Assembly (NCBI RefSeq): GCF_009177065.1 | Contig: NZ_WEZF01000034.1 | Span: 1 to 43,558 of the forward strand | Length of the DNA: 43,558 bases | Direction of reading: 5' to 3' | Origin: Tautonia marina | GTDB taxonomy: Bacteria > Planctomycetota > Planctomycetia > Isosphaerales > Isosphaeraceae | Part shown: positions 33,572 to 43,000 of the stretch, in pieces | Layout of the letters: each line of letters opens with the position of its first letter | How positions within the stretch are numbered: the first letter of the stretch is position 1 | Notes under the pieces: model-generated | The model's input: only the letters and a program-made list of their open reading frames with translations | The model's database searches: none | What the model was told of the DNA's origin: nothing | Program-made: the position numbers and the translations under genes

Positions 33572-34956
33572 GCGATTCCCTGCTGTTCCAGGTGTTGGGG
33601 ACGGCCGTTCTGGCCTTGCCGGCGTTGCTGCTGGCGATTTTGGGGATTGCCTTGCTGGTGGACCGGCCCTGGAGCGAATCGGCCATCGCTCGATGGACCG
33701 AGGCGAGTGTGGTGACGGCGCTGGTCGCCGCCGTCGGGGTGCTTGGAATGATGCTGGTCACCGGCGATCGGGAGCTTTCCCTGGAGTTGGGATCGCTGAT
33801 TGCCATTCCGAGCGAGCACTTCCACTTCCGCCTGAAATTTGTGTTCGATCGGCTCTCGGTGCCATTCGTTATCCTGTCGCTGGTTCTGATCGGCACGGTG
33901 GGGGCATTCGCCAATCGGTATCTGCACCGCGAGCCGGGCTACGGTCGGTTCTTCCTGTTTTATGCCGTGTTCTTGCTGGGAATGGTGGTTGCGTCGCTCG
34001 CGGGAACGATTGAAACCTTGTTTCTGGGATGGGAACTGGTGGGGCTGTCGTCGGCGTTGCTGGTGGCATACTTCCACGAACGGGCCGCGCCGGTGCTCAA
34101 TGCGCAGCGGGTCTGGTCGGTGTACCGAATCTCCGATGCCGCGTTTCTGCTCGCCGCGGTGGCGCTGCATCACGTCTCGGGAGCGGGCGATTTCGAGTCA
34201 ATGACTGGTACCGGCCTCTGGCCGGATGCGAAGGCGACGTTGACCTCGACGCAGGCGCTCGGGGTGGGGCTGCTCTTGCTGCTGGCCGCTGCGGGGAAGT
34301 CTGGGCTGATTCCGTTCTCGGGATGGCTACCGAGGGCGATGGAGGGCCCAACCCCTTCAAGCGCAATCTTTTACGGGGCCCTTTCAGTGCACCTGGGGGC
34401 GTTCTTGCTGCTCCGGGTCAGTCCGATTCTGGAACGATCGGCCGTGCTTTGTGGGGTTGTGGTGGTCCTCGGACTGGCGACGGCCGTGTTCGCGGCGATC
34501 ATCGCCCGGGTGCAGTCGGACGTGAAAGGGGCGCTCGCCTTCGCCTCGCTGACCCAGGTCGGAATCATCGTCGCAGAGATCGGGTTGGGTTTGCGGTACA
34601 TTCCCTTGATTCATATCATCGGCCACGCCTGCCTGAGGACCTTGCAGTTGCTTCGGGCCCCCTCGCTGCTGAGGGACTATCACCAGATAGAGAACGCGGT
34701 CGGTCGGCGGCTCGAAAACCACGAGGGATGGTTTGAGGGGCTGCTATCGGGGCCGTTGAAGCTACGCCTGTATCGGCTTGGGTTGGATCGTGGCCAGTTC
34801 GATGCCGTGCTCGATCGTTTCGTCGTCGCTCCGTTCACACGGGTCTTCCGATGGTGTGACGGAATGGAGCGGCGATGGACGGATTTTCTTGCAGGGACGG
34901 GCTCCCGAGAATCGGATCGGGTCCCGGCCTCCTCTCCGATGGTCGAGGAACTGTGA
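33568..34956 (+). CDS. dabB: DabB-like proton-conducting membrane subunit (NuoL/MrpA type)
   Basis: Predicted 462-residue polytopic membrane protein of the complex-I antiporter-like family, the presumed cation-driven partner of DabA. It overlaps dabA by 4 bp. The ion-path residues are intact: Glu156 in [17 protein letters not shown] (helix 5) and Lys244 in [27 protein letters not shown] (helix 7), with the conserved GPTPSSA loop. [17 protein letters not shown] is the usual second-domain start. The C-terminus after about residue 390 is soluble and charged, and the usual final helices of NuoL are absent, so the protein is shorter than full-length relatives. Inner membrane. TGATG couples it to the next gene. 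Proton versus sodium use cannot be decided. Confidence 0.9.
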   Translation: MSDSLLFQVLGTAVLALPALLLAILGIALLVDRPWSESAIARWTEASVVTALVAAVGVLGMMLVTGDRELSLELGSLIAIPSEHFHFRLKFVFDRLSVPFVILSLVLIGTVGAFANRYLHREPGYGRFFLFYAVFLLGMVVASLAGTIETLFLGWELVGLSSALLVAYFHERAAPVLNAQRVWSVYRISDAAFLLAAVALHHVSGAGDFESMTGTGLWPDAKATLTSTQALGVGLLLLLAAAGKSGLIPFSGWLPRAMEGPTPSSAIFYGALSVHLGAFLLLRVSPILERSAVLCGVVVVLGLATAVFAAIIARVQSDVKGALAFASLTQVGIIVAEIGLGLRYIPLIHIIGHACLRTLQLLRAPSLLRDYHQIENAVGRRLENHEGWFEGLLSGPLKLRLYRLGLDRGQFDAVLDRFVVAPFTRVFRWCDGMERRWTDFLAGTGSRESDRVPASSPMVEEL

Positions 34957-36485
34957 TGTCCGGCCTGCACCAGCCTTGGCTGGAACTCTGCGTTTTGATC
35001 CCCGTGCTGGGGGCTTTGGTGGTGCGGTTCACGAGCCGCCCGGAGTCCGCCCGTCGGCGGAGCCTCTTCGTGTGCAGCCTGACGCTGGTCTGCGCCGTCG
35101 CCGCCTGGCAGGACTTCGAGTTCCTCCGGGTTCGAGAGGCGCACGATCCTGAAGATATGATGATTTGGTCGATCGGAGGGCGCTTGCTCGTGGTGGATGA
35201 GTTGAGCGCGCCGCTCTTACCGCTGGCGGCGCTGCTGTTTCTGCTCACCCACCTGGCGACTCTGCGGACCAAGGTTCGTGAATTTTCGTTCGCGCGATCA
35301 CTCGTTTCGGAGGCCATCTTGCTGGCGACCTTCTCCAGCAAGCTTCCCTGGTTGGTCGGGATCTTGCTGGCGGCCGGGGTGATCCCTCCCTATCTGGAGT
35401 TGCGCAAGGCTCGGAAACCGACGCGGGTCTATGTCATTTTCATGGGGGGATTTGTTGCCTTGCTCGTCCTCGGGCAGGCGATTTTGGCCATTGCTCCCGA
35501 CAACAGCGGGTTTTCGGGGGTGGCTGTGGTGCTACTGACGGCGGCGGTCTTGCTCCGAAGCGGGATTGCGCCGGTCCATTGCTGGATGACCGACCTGTTC
35601 GAGCATGCGAGCTTTGGCACTGCCCTGCTGTACGTTTCGCCCATGGTCGGGGCCTATGGTCTGGTCCGACTCGTGTTGCCGGTCGCGCCGACCTGGGTCT
35701 TGTCGGCGGTGGCCCTGGTCTCGCTGGTGACGGCGATTTACGCGGCGGGCATGGCCCTTGTGCAACGTGAGGCGCGTCGGTTTTTTAGCTATCTCTTTCT
35801 TAGCCATTCGTCACTGGTGCTGGTGGGATTGGAGACGGCCACACCGATCGGCCTGACCGGTTCGTTGAGTCTGTGGCTATCGGTCTCGGTCTCCCTGACC
35901 GGGTTCGGTCTGGTGATGCGGTGCGTTGAGGCGAGGACGGGGCGGATCTCGCTCCTGAACTTTCACGGCCTCTCCTCGCAAGTGCCAGGGTTGGCCGCCT
36001 TGTTCCTGCTGACGGGGTTGGCAAGTATCGGCTTTCCCGGAACGGCCGGGTTCGTGGGCCTGGAACTTCTGGTCGAGGGGGTCATCCAGGCCTTCCCAAT
36101 CGCCGGAGCCTTTGTGGTGATTGTCGCGGCCCTGAATGGGCTTGCCGTGATGTCTGCGTATTTTCTGATTTTCACAGGTCGTCCCCATTCCAGCACGATT
36201 GATCTGCGGATTCGACCCTCAGAGCGGATCGCGGTCCTGATCTTGACCGCGTTGATCTTGATCGGGGGGGTGTTTCCCCAGCGGGGGGTCGACACGCGCT
36301 ATCGAGCCGCCGTGAGGCTGGCTCAGCCGCACGCCGACCTGGGGAGATCCCACCTGAGCAAGACCCAGGAGACCGGATCGAACATCGAGCCGGCCGTTGC
36401 GCTGACGGCTCATGCTCGAAACGCTCGGCCAGCGCAATTGCTAGACCCTGCCTCTGCTCGATTGACGGTTCCTCCCCAGCCTTGA
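34956..36485 (+). CDS. Second complex-I-like membrane subunit with altered ion-path residues
   Basis: Predicted 509-residue polytopic membrane protein related to NuoM/NuoN. ATG at 34956 shares a base with the previous stop and has GAGGA seven bases upstream. About 13-14 hydrophobic helices. The helix-7 loop is recognisable (LRSGIAPVHCWMTDLFEHASFGTALLYVSP), but the usual Lys is Arg201. The helix-5 WE motif is missing: Trp132 is followed by Leu133 (LPWLVGILLAAGVIP). It may therefore be a structural or modulatory paralogue of the preceding subunit rather than an independent pump. The soluble C-terminal tail of about 70 residues is rich in Ala, Arg and Pro. It lies between the DabB-like subunit and a SulP transporter, implying one membrane complex or shared physiology. 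Confidence 0.85.
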   Translation: MSGLHQPWLELCVLIPVLGALVVRFTSRPESARRRSLFVCSLTLVCAVAAWQDFEFLRVREAHDPEDMMIWSIGGRLLVVDELSAPLLPLAALLFLLTHLATLRTKVREFSFARSLVSEAILLATFSSKLPWLVGILLAAGVIPPYLELRKARKPTRVYVIFMGGFVALLVLGQAILAIAPDNSGFSGVAVVLLTAAVLLRSGIAPVHCWMTDLFEHASFGTALLYVSPMVGAYGLVRLVLPVAPTWVLSAVALVSLVTAIYAAGMALVQREARRFFSYLFLSHSSLVLVGLETATPIGLTGSLSLWLSVSVSLTGFGLVMRCVEARTGRISLLNFHGLSSQVPGLAALFLLTGLASIGFPGTAGFVGLELLVEGVIQAFPIAGAFVVIVAALNGLAVMSAYFLIFTGRPHSSTIDLRIRPSERIAVLILTALILIGGVFPQRGVDTRYRAAVRLAQPHADLGRSHLSKTQETGSNIEPAVALTAHARNARPAQLLDPASARLTVPPQP

Positions 36486-36494
36486 GGAAGGTTC

Positions 36495-38414
36495 ATGACC
36501 ACCACCGAACGCCGTCCGCCTCGCGGTGACCTTGCCGGACTCGTGGCCTGCTGGCGACGTGATCTGCTCTCCGGCTTCCTGGTCTTTCTGATCGCGCTGC
36601 CGCTCTGCCTCGGGATTGCGCTGGCCAGCGGATACCCGGCGATTGCCGGGGTGTTCACGGCCATTGTCGGGGGGCTGATTACGCCCTGGATCAGCAACTC
36701 GGAACTCACGATCAAAGGGCCGGCGGCCGGTCTCATTGTGATCGCACTCGGGGCAATCACAGAGTGTGCCGAGATGTACGGCCCGGATCAGAGCTACCGC
36801 ATGGTGTTGGGGATCGGGGTCGCGGCCGGGGTGCTTCAAATCGTATTCGGTCTGACACGATCGGGGATTCTCGGCGAGTTCTTTCCCTCGTCGGTGGTTC
36901 ACGGGATGCTCGCGGCGATCGGCGTGATCATTGTGTCGAAGCAAATTCATATCACGCTTGGGGTGAACGATGTTGGTGGCGAGCCGCTGGAGCTGCTCGC
37001 GGAAATTCCTCGGTCGCTCACGCGGTTGAACCCCGAGATTGCCTTGATTGGTCTCTTGAGCCTCGTGATTCTTTTCGGCATTCCGCTCATCCGCAATCCC
37101 TGGATCGGGAGGATTCCCGGGCCGATGCTCGTACTACTGGTCACGGTGCCGATTGGCATGTATTTCGATCTGACGCACGAGCACGACTACACGCTTGCAG
37201 GTCATCAGTACCATCTTGGAGAGGAGTACCTCGTTGCAATTCCCGGCAACTTGTTCGCGGCGATCACGACGCCAAGGTTCAATGCGCTGGCGGAATGGGC
37301 CGGTTGGAAGTGGGTGATTCTGTTTGCGTTGATTGGTTCGGTCGAATCGTTGTTGAGCGCCAAGGCGGTCGAGATGATTGATCCCGACCGGCGGAAGACG
37401 AACCTGAACCGCGATCTGCTGGCGATCGGGGTCGGCAACGTCGCCTCGGCCGCGATCGGTGGGCTGCCGATGATCTCGGAGATCGTTCGGAGCAAGGCGA
37501 ACGCGGACAGCGGAGCGCAGACACGGTTCGCCAACATGTACCATGGGCTGTTCTTGCTGGGGTTTGTGGCCTTGCTGCCGGGCCTGATCCACCAGATTCC
37601 GCTGGCAGCGCTCAGCGCAATGCTTGTGTACACCGGCGCTCGGCTGGCATCGCCCCGAGAATTTCAGAACGTCTTTCGGATCGGCAAAGAGCAGCTTGTT
37701 ATCTTTCTGGCGACGATGATCGGGGTGCTTGCAACGGACCTTCTCATCGGTGTCGTGATCGGCATTGTTGTGAAGCTGACAATCCATGTGCTGAACGGTG
37801 TGCCGTTTCGATCGCTCTTCAAGCCCTACCTGCATATTGAGCAGCGGGGGGATGGTCCGTCGGTGATCTTCGCCAAGGACTCGGCTGTGTTCAGCAACTG
37901 GATTCCGTTTAAACATCAGATTGAGCAGATCGGACTGAACCAGCGGAACAACCTGATTGTTGATCTGTCGGAGACGAAGCTGATCGATCATAGCGTGATG
38001 GAGAAGCTCCACGAGCTTCAGGAGGAGTTCGGTCGCGAAGGCCTTTCGCTCGAACTCGTCGGCCTTGAATCCCATCGCAAACTGTCGGAACACGACTTCT
38101 CGGCGCGGCGGAGGGGGCTGACCCAGGTCCGTCGCCTGACGCTCGTCTGCCCCTCGGATCGCTCGGACGAGATTCTCGCGGAGCTGGTGCAGCATGGAGC
38201 TTCCGGTTATACGATCACCGACTGCCGCGGAGCCGGACGAACCAGCCTTCACGATGGCTCCGGCACGCGAGCCAGCATGGTTCGAATCGAAGTGCTGATT
38301 GCCCCGGAGAAAGTGGGTGAGATCGAGGCCTTGATCCGAAGACGGTTGCGATCGGAACCCCCGATGACGGTCAGCTTCGAAACCGTGAGTGTGGTGCGTC
38401 CTGATCATTTCTGA
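36495..38414 (+). CDS. SulP anion (bicarbonate/sulfate) transporter with STAS and PII-like domains
   Basis: Predicted 639-residue transporter. ATG at 36495 follows GAGGA. The transmembrane part (about 20-435) has SulP motifs: DLLSGFLVFLIALPLCLGIALASG, GPAAGLIVIALG, VGNVASAAIGGLPMISEIVRS and LAALSAMLVYTGARL. A STAS domain (about 443-535, NNLIVDLSETKLIDHSVMEKL) follows. Residues about 541-639 look like a PII-like domain: RRLTLVCPSDRSDEILAELV, GYTITDCRGAG, a T-loop-like stretch and RIEVLIAPEKVGEIEALI. SulP members include the cyanobacterial bicarbonate importer BicA, and PII-like SbtB controls a different bicarbonate importer; covalent fusion here suggests built-in nucleotide control. It sits ten bases behind the second membrane subunit, in a cluster with dabA and a diadenylate cyclase. 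Bicarbonate as substrate is inferred; sulfate is possible. Confidence 0.9.
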   Translation: MTTTERRPPRGDLAGLVACWRRDLLSGFLVFLIALPLCLGIALASGYPAIAGVFTAIVGGLITPWISNSELTIKGPAAGLIVIALGAITECAEMYGPDQSYRMVLGIGVAAGVLQIVFGLTRSGILGEFFPSSVVHGMLAAIGVIIVSKQIHITLGVNDVGGEPLELLAEIPRSLTRLNPEIALIGLLSLVILFGIPLIRNPWIGRIPGPMLVLLVTVPIGMYFDLTHEHDYTLAGHQYHLGEEYLVAIPGNLFAAITTPRFNALAEWAGWKWVILFALIGSVESLLSAKAVEMIDPDRRKTNLNRDLLAIGVGNVASAAIGGLPMISEIVRSKANADSGAQTRFANMYHGLFLLGFVALLPGLIHQIPLAALSAMLVYTGARLASPREFQNVFRIGKEQLVIFLATMIGVLATDLLIGVVIGIVVKLTIHVLNGVPFRSLFKPYLHIEQRGDGPSVIFAKDSAVFSNWIPFKHQIEQIGLNQRNNLIVDLSETKLIDHSVMEKLHELQEEFGREGLSLELVGLESHRKLSEHDFSARRRGLTQVRRLTLVCPSDRSDEILAELVQHGASGYTITDCRGAGRTSLHDGSGTRASMVRIEVLIAPEKVGEIEALIRRRLRSEPPMTVSFETVSVVRPDHF

Positions 38415-38554
38415 TAGGTCTGAAGGAGAGGAGGCCCGCGTCGAGGGTGGAGTTGGCAGTTCCTGGGCCCCCGAGGCCTGGCTCCCTTGGAACCGGTTGC
38501 CTGTCAGTTGGCCTCGGCTGAAAGTGACCGTACGGCCCGATTGGGGTCCCGACC

Positions 38555-40021
38555 ATGCCCGCGATGCCCGACCCGAGCTGGAGAGAGGTGGTCGATGTCC
38601 TGGCCCTCAGCTACCTCGCCCACCGCGTGCTGCTCCTGTCGCGAGGGACTCGGACTCCGCAAGCATTGCTGAGTCTGGCCGCCCTCTGGGTTCTCTGGGA
38701 GCTCGCTCGCCGACTCGGCCTGGAGTTGACGGGCTGGGCTCTTGGTGCCGTCTTCAAGCTGGCACCGATCGCCCTGATTGTGGTTTTCCGCAACGAACTC
38801 CGCGACGTGCTGATCCACGCCGGTCCCCTTCGGCTGCTGGCCGGACAGCGATCACTGGCCGGGACGATCGCCCCGGCGGTCGTGGCCGAGGCCGCCTTCC
38901 GCCTGGCCGCGACTCATACCGGTGCCTTGATGGTGTTTCAGGGGCGAGACCGCCTGGACCAGCTGGCCCACGAGGGCGAGCGGATTGATGCCCGGTTCAG
39001 CGTTCCGCTCATCGAAAGCCTTTTTGGAAAAGAAAGTCCCGTTCACGACGGCGCCGCGTTGATTCAGAAGGGCCGGATCGATCGGGTCGGGACGCTGCTC
39101 CCCTTGTCAACCCGCGCCGGCCTTCCCTCGCAGTTCGGCACTCGCCACCGGGCCGCGGTCGGCCTGAGCGAGCGCTGCGATGCGGTGGTGGTGGTGGTCT
39201 CGGAAGAACGTGGCGAGGTCTCGGTGGTCCGAGACGGACGGGTCGAGCGGGTCGCAGCTCCCGAGGATCTGGAGCGGGCACTGGGGGCCGATTCGGGCGG
39301 ATTGGGTCGGGCCGAGTCGAGCGGCGGACGAATCAGGGGACTGGCTTCGGGCGTGGGTGGTTTTTTGCTGACAACACTGGCGGTCTCGGCGTTGTGGGTC
39401 CTCTATGACCTCCAGCAGGTCGCCCGAAGGACGGTCACAGCCACGGCCCAATTTCAGGGTTTGCCCGATTCGCTGGAGCTGGTCGATCCGCCCGAGACGC
39501 TCGATCTTCAGGTGTGGGGCAAACGAGCGTTGATCGATAACCTGGCCTCCGAGGGAATCAGCGCATCGGTTGATCTGTCGGGGGCCGAGCAGGAGGGAAC
39601 CTACACGATTGAGCGCGGCGATATGACCATCGCGTTACCTGCGGGCGTCGAGTGGTCGCTATCCGACCCCTCGTTGCGCGTGGGGCTGGTCGAGCGGATC
39701 GAGGTGACGGTGCCGGTTCGCGTGCGACTGGAAGGACGGCCGCCGCCGGGCTTTAAGTTCACCGTGTCGCGGGCCGATCCGGCGAGGGTGGTGCTCCGTG
39801 TGCCGAAGTGGGTGGGCGAAGAACTGGAGGCAGTGGAGACGCGACCGATCGACGTCGGCACGCTGGGGCTCGATGCCAACACTCCGGAAACGGCGGTCGA
39901 GATCCCGCTGGAACTGGGTCGCCATTCGGCCCGACCCGCGGCCGGCTCGACCGATACGGTTCGCGTGACCGTCGGTCTGCGGCCGGCTGATTCCTCCAGC
40001 AACCCGGAAGCGATCCCGTAA
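38555..40021 (+). CDS. cdaA: Diadenylate cyclase (CdaA type) fused to a YbbR/CdaR-like region
   Basis: Predicted 488-residue membrane protein making c-di-AMP from two ATP. ATG at 38555; a G-rich GGGG about eight bases upstream is the only ribosome site. Three N-terminal helices (about 12-80, ending in VVFRNELRDVL) are typical of CdaA. The DAC domain (about 85-235) has the catalytic D165-G-A in PVHDGAALI and R197-H-R in GTRHRAAVGL. A further helix (about 257-280, GFLLTTLAVSALWVLYDL) leads to an extracytoplasmic region (about 285-475) resembling YbbR repeats, the domain of the separate regulator CdaR in Firmicutes. Cyclase and regulator thus appear merged. It is the last gene of the plus-strand carbon-uptake module, 140 bp after the SulP-PII gene. 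Confidence 0.92.
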   Translation: MPAMPDPSWREVVDVLALSYLAHRVLLLSRGTRTPQALLSLAALWVLWELARRLGLELTGWALGAVFKLAPIALIVVFRNELRDVLIHAGPLRLLAGQRSLAGTIAPAVVAEAAFRLAATHTGALMVFQGRDRLDQLAHEGERIDARFSVPLIESLFGKESPVHDGAALIQKGRIDRVGTLLPLSTRAGLPSQFGTRHRAAVGLSERCDAVVVVVSEERGEVSVVRDGRVERVAAPEDLERALGADSGGLGRAESSGGRIRGLASGVGGFLLTTLAVSALWVLYDLQQVARRTVTATAQFQGLPDSLELVDPPETLDLQVWGKRALIDNLASEGISASVDLSGAEQEGTYTIERGDMTIALPAGVEWSLSDPSLRVGLVERIEVTVPVRVRLEGRPPPGFKFTVSRADPARVVLRVPKWVGEELEAVETRPIDVGTLGLDANTPETAVEIPLELGRHSARPAAGSTDTVRVTVGLRPADSSSNPEAIP

Positions 40022-40040
40022 TGAGGGTCTCGCCTGACTG

Positions 40041-43000
40041 TCATGAGTCCTGGTCGTCGAGGTCGGAGAAGACATCGTCATGCGCAGCACCCCGGGTTGA
40101 TGGCCTCCCGAACCGCAGGAACAGGGCGGGAGTGACGACCTGGTCGAGCAGCGTCGAGCTGACGAGGCCGCCGATAACGACGATCGCCAGCGGGTGGAGC
40201 AACTCCTTGCCCGTCTGGCCGGCGCCGAGGGCCAGCGGGATCAGGCCGATGGCTGCTGTGAGGGCCGTCATCAGCACTGGCGCCAGCCGCTCCAGGCTCC
40301 CCCGGATGATCATCTCGGGGCCGAATAGCTCCCCCTCCTCGCGCATCAGGTGCTGGTAGTGTGAGATCATCAGGATGCCGTTGCGGGAGACGATCCCCGT
40401 CAGCGTGATGAAGCCGACCCAGTGGGCGACCGAGAGGGTCACCGCGCCCGTCCAGACGCCCGGCCATCCCCACCAGGGCAGACCGCGAAACGCGTCGATC
40501 CCCGGCCACTCGACGATGAGCAGGGCGATGATCGAACCGACCGCCGCCAGTGGCACGTTGGCCAGGACCTGGAGCGAGGCCCGCCAGGAATCCAGGCCCT
40601 TGCAGAGGACGAGGAAGACCCCGAAGAGCGCCAGCGGGCCGAGCAGGAAGAGCTGGCGGTTGGCCCGACGCTGGGCCTCGAACTGCCCGCCCAGGTCGAC
40701 GAAGTCGCCGGTGGGCAGGGCAGGGGTCACCGATTCGGCGATCGTCCGGCGAATGTCGCTCACGACGCCTTCGAGGTCGCGATCCGCGACGTTGGCCTGG
40801 ACCACGATCCTTCGCAGCACGTTCTCGCGGTTGATTGTGTTCGGGCCGTCGGTCTCGACCACTTCCGCGACGTTGCCGAGGGCCACCCGAGCCCCCGACG
40901 GCGTGCTGACGCGCGTCGAGCGGATCGCCTCCACGTCATTCCGGGCCGACGGGTCGAACCAGACGACCAGGTCGAACGTGCGCTGGCCTTCGAGGACCTG
41001 GGAGACCGTCCTCCCCTGGAAGGCGGTCTCCAGGGCCTCGGCCACCTCCGCGGGAGTCAGGCCGTATCGGGCGGCCGACTCGCGGTCGATCCAGACCCGC
41101 ACCTGGGGCACGCGCACCTGGGGCTCCACCTGGAGGTCGACGACGCCCGGGATCTCCGCCATCTCCAGGGCCAGCTCGTCGGCCGAGTCCCGCAATGTGT
41201 CGAGATTCGGGCCGAAAATCTTCACCGCGACCTGCGCCCGGATGCCCGACATGATGTGGTCGAGCCGATGGGAGATCGGCTGGCCAATGTTGAAGACCAC
41301 GCCGGGCACTTCGGAGAGGACCTCGCGCACCTCGTCGCGGACCTCATCCCTCGGACGACCGACGTGCTCCACCCCGAGGTGGTGCAGGCCGGGGACCGCC
41401 CGCAGGATGCTCGCCGCGAGACCGGGCTTCGGCCGATTGGGCTCGATCAGGTTGACGTCGATCTCGGAGACGTTGACGTTCTCGGCGTGCTCGTCCAGTT
41501 CGGCGCGGCCCGTCCGCCGCGAGACCCCGGTCACCTCGGGGATGGCCAGCAGCGTCTCCTCGACGCGGCGGCCGATGCGGTCCGACTCGGCGAGGCTCGT
41601 GCCCGGCGGGCAGGTCGCGGCGATCGTCAGCGTGCCCTCGTTGAATTCCGGCAGGAACTCGCCGCCCATCCCGGTCAGGGTTGCGAGCGATCCCACGACG
41701 AGCACGAGCACCGCGAGCAAGACCGCCCCCGTGTGGCGGAGCGTGAACCGTAGGACCCGCGTGTCGAGCCACTTCAGCGTACGGAGTAGGATCGGATCGC
41801 CGGGCCGCTCCAGGAAGCGGGCGCCCGGCAGGACGTATGAGGCCAGCGCCGGGGTCACCGTCAGCGAGACCAGCAGCGAGGCGAGTAGCGTCACGAGGTA
41901 GGACAGGGCCAGCGGCGCGAACAGCCGCCCTTCCAGGCCGGGCAGCGCAAACAGCGGCAGGACCACGAGGACGACGACCATCGTCGCGTAGACGATGCTG
42001 CCGCGGATCTCCGATGAGGCGCGGAAGACGACCCGCAGGGCCGGATCGGGCCGCGCTTTCGCCCGGTTCTCCTTGAGGCGGCGGAAGACGTTCTCGACGT
42101 CCACGATCGAGTCATCGACCAGCTCGCCGATCGCCACAGCGATGCCGCCGAGCGTCATCGTGTTGATGGTCAAGCCCAGGTAGTCGAAGACCAGGGCCGT
42201 GATCACCACCGACAGCGGGATGGCCGTGAGCGTCACCACGCTCACCCGGAGGTTCCAGAGGAAGAGGAACAGGACGATCACGACCCAGATCGTGCCGTCA
42301 CGGATGGCCTCGACCACGTTGGCGATCGCCGCGTCGATGAACCGCTGCTGCCGGAAGATCCCAGCGTCGAGGGACACGTCGTCGGGCAGGCTCGCCCGGA
42401 TCGCGTCGAGCGTCGCGTCGATGTCCGCCGTGAGCCGGAGCGTGTCCGCCCCCGGCTGCTTCTGGACCGAGAGGATGACCGCCGCCGCACCATCGATGCT
42501 CCCCTCGCCGCGTTTGACCGGCGGGCCGAAGCGGACGTCGGCGACCTCGCGGACAGTGATCGGCACCGGCTCGCCCGGCCGGACCACCGTCGAGGCGATG
42601 TCGTCGAGCGTCTCCGCACGCCCCACGATCCGAATGACCGCCTCGCGGTCCTTGCCCAGCAGGAACCCGCCTCCGGTCGCCTTGTTCGCGCGTTCGACCG
42701 CCCGGTTCAGCTCGTCGAGCGTTACGTCGTGACGCGCCAGGCGTTCGGGAGAGGTCAGCACCTGGTACTGACGCACCTCGCCCCCCATGACGGTGACTTG
42801 CGCGACCCCCGAGACGGCGAGTAGGCGAGGGCGGATGACCCAGTCGGCCAGCGTCCGCAACTCCATCGCATCGGTCGGCCCGTCGGCCTGGAGCCCAATG
42901 AGCAGGATCTCGCCCATGATCGAGGTGATCGGCGCGAGGACCGGATTGACGTCGTCGGGCAGCCGCGACCGCACGAGCTGGAGCTTCTCACTCACGACCT

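Noticed and set aside
33568-36485. Respiratory complex I or Mrp antiporter operon
   Set aside because: Only two antiporter-like subunits are present, with no Nuo peripheral subunits or small Mrp proteins; their coupling to DabA identifies the context.
40022-40040. Terminator between the cyclase and the RND pump genes
   Set aside because: The 19-bp gap and flanks hold only a four-pair stem (GACT/AGTC); too weak to call.
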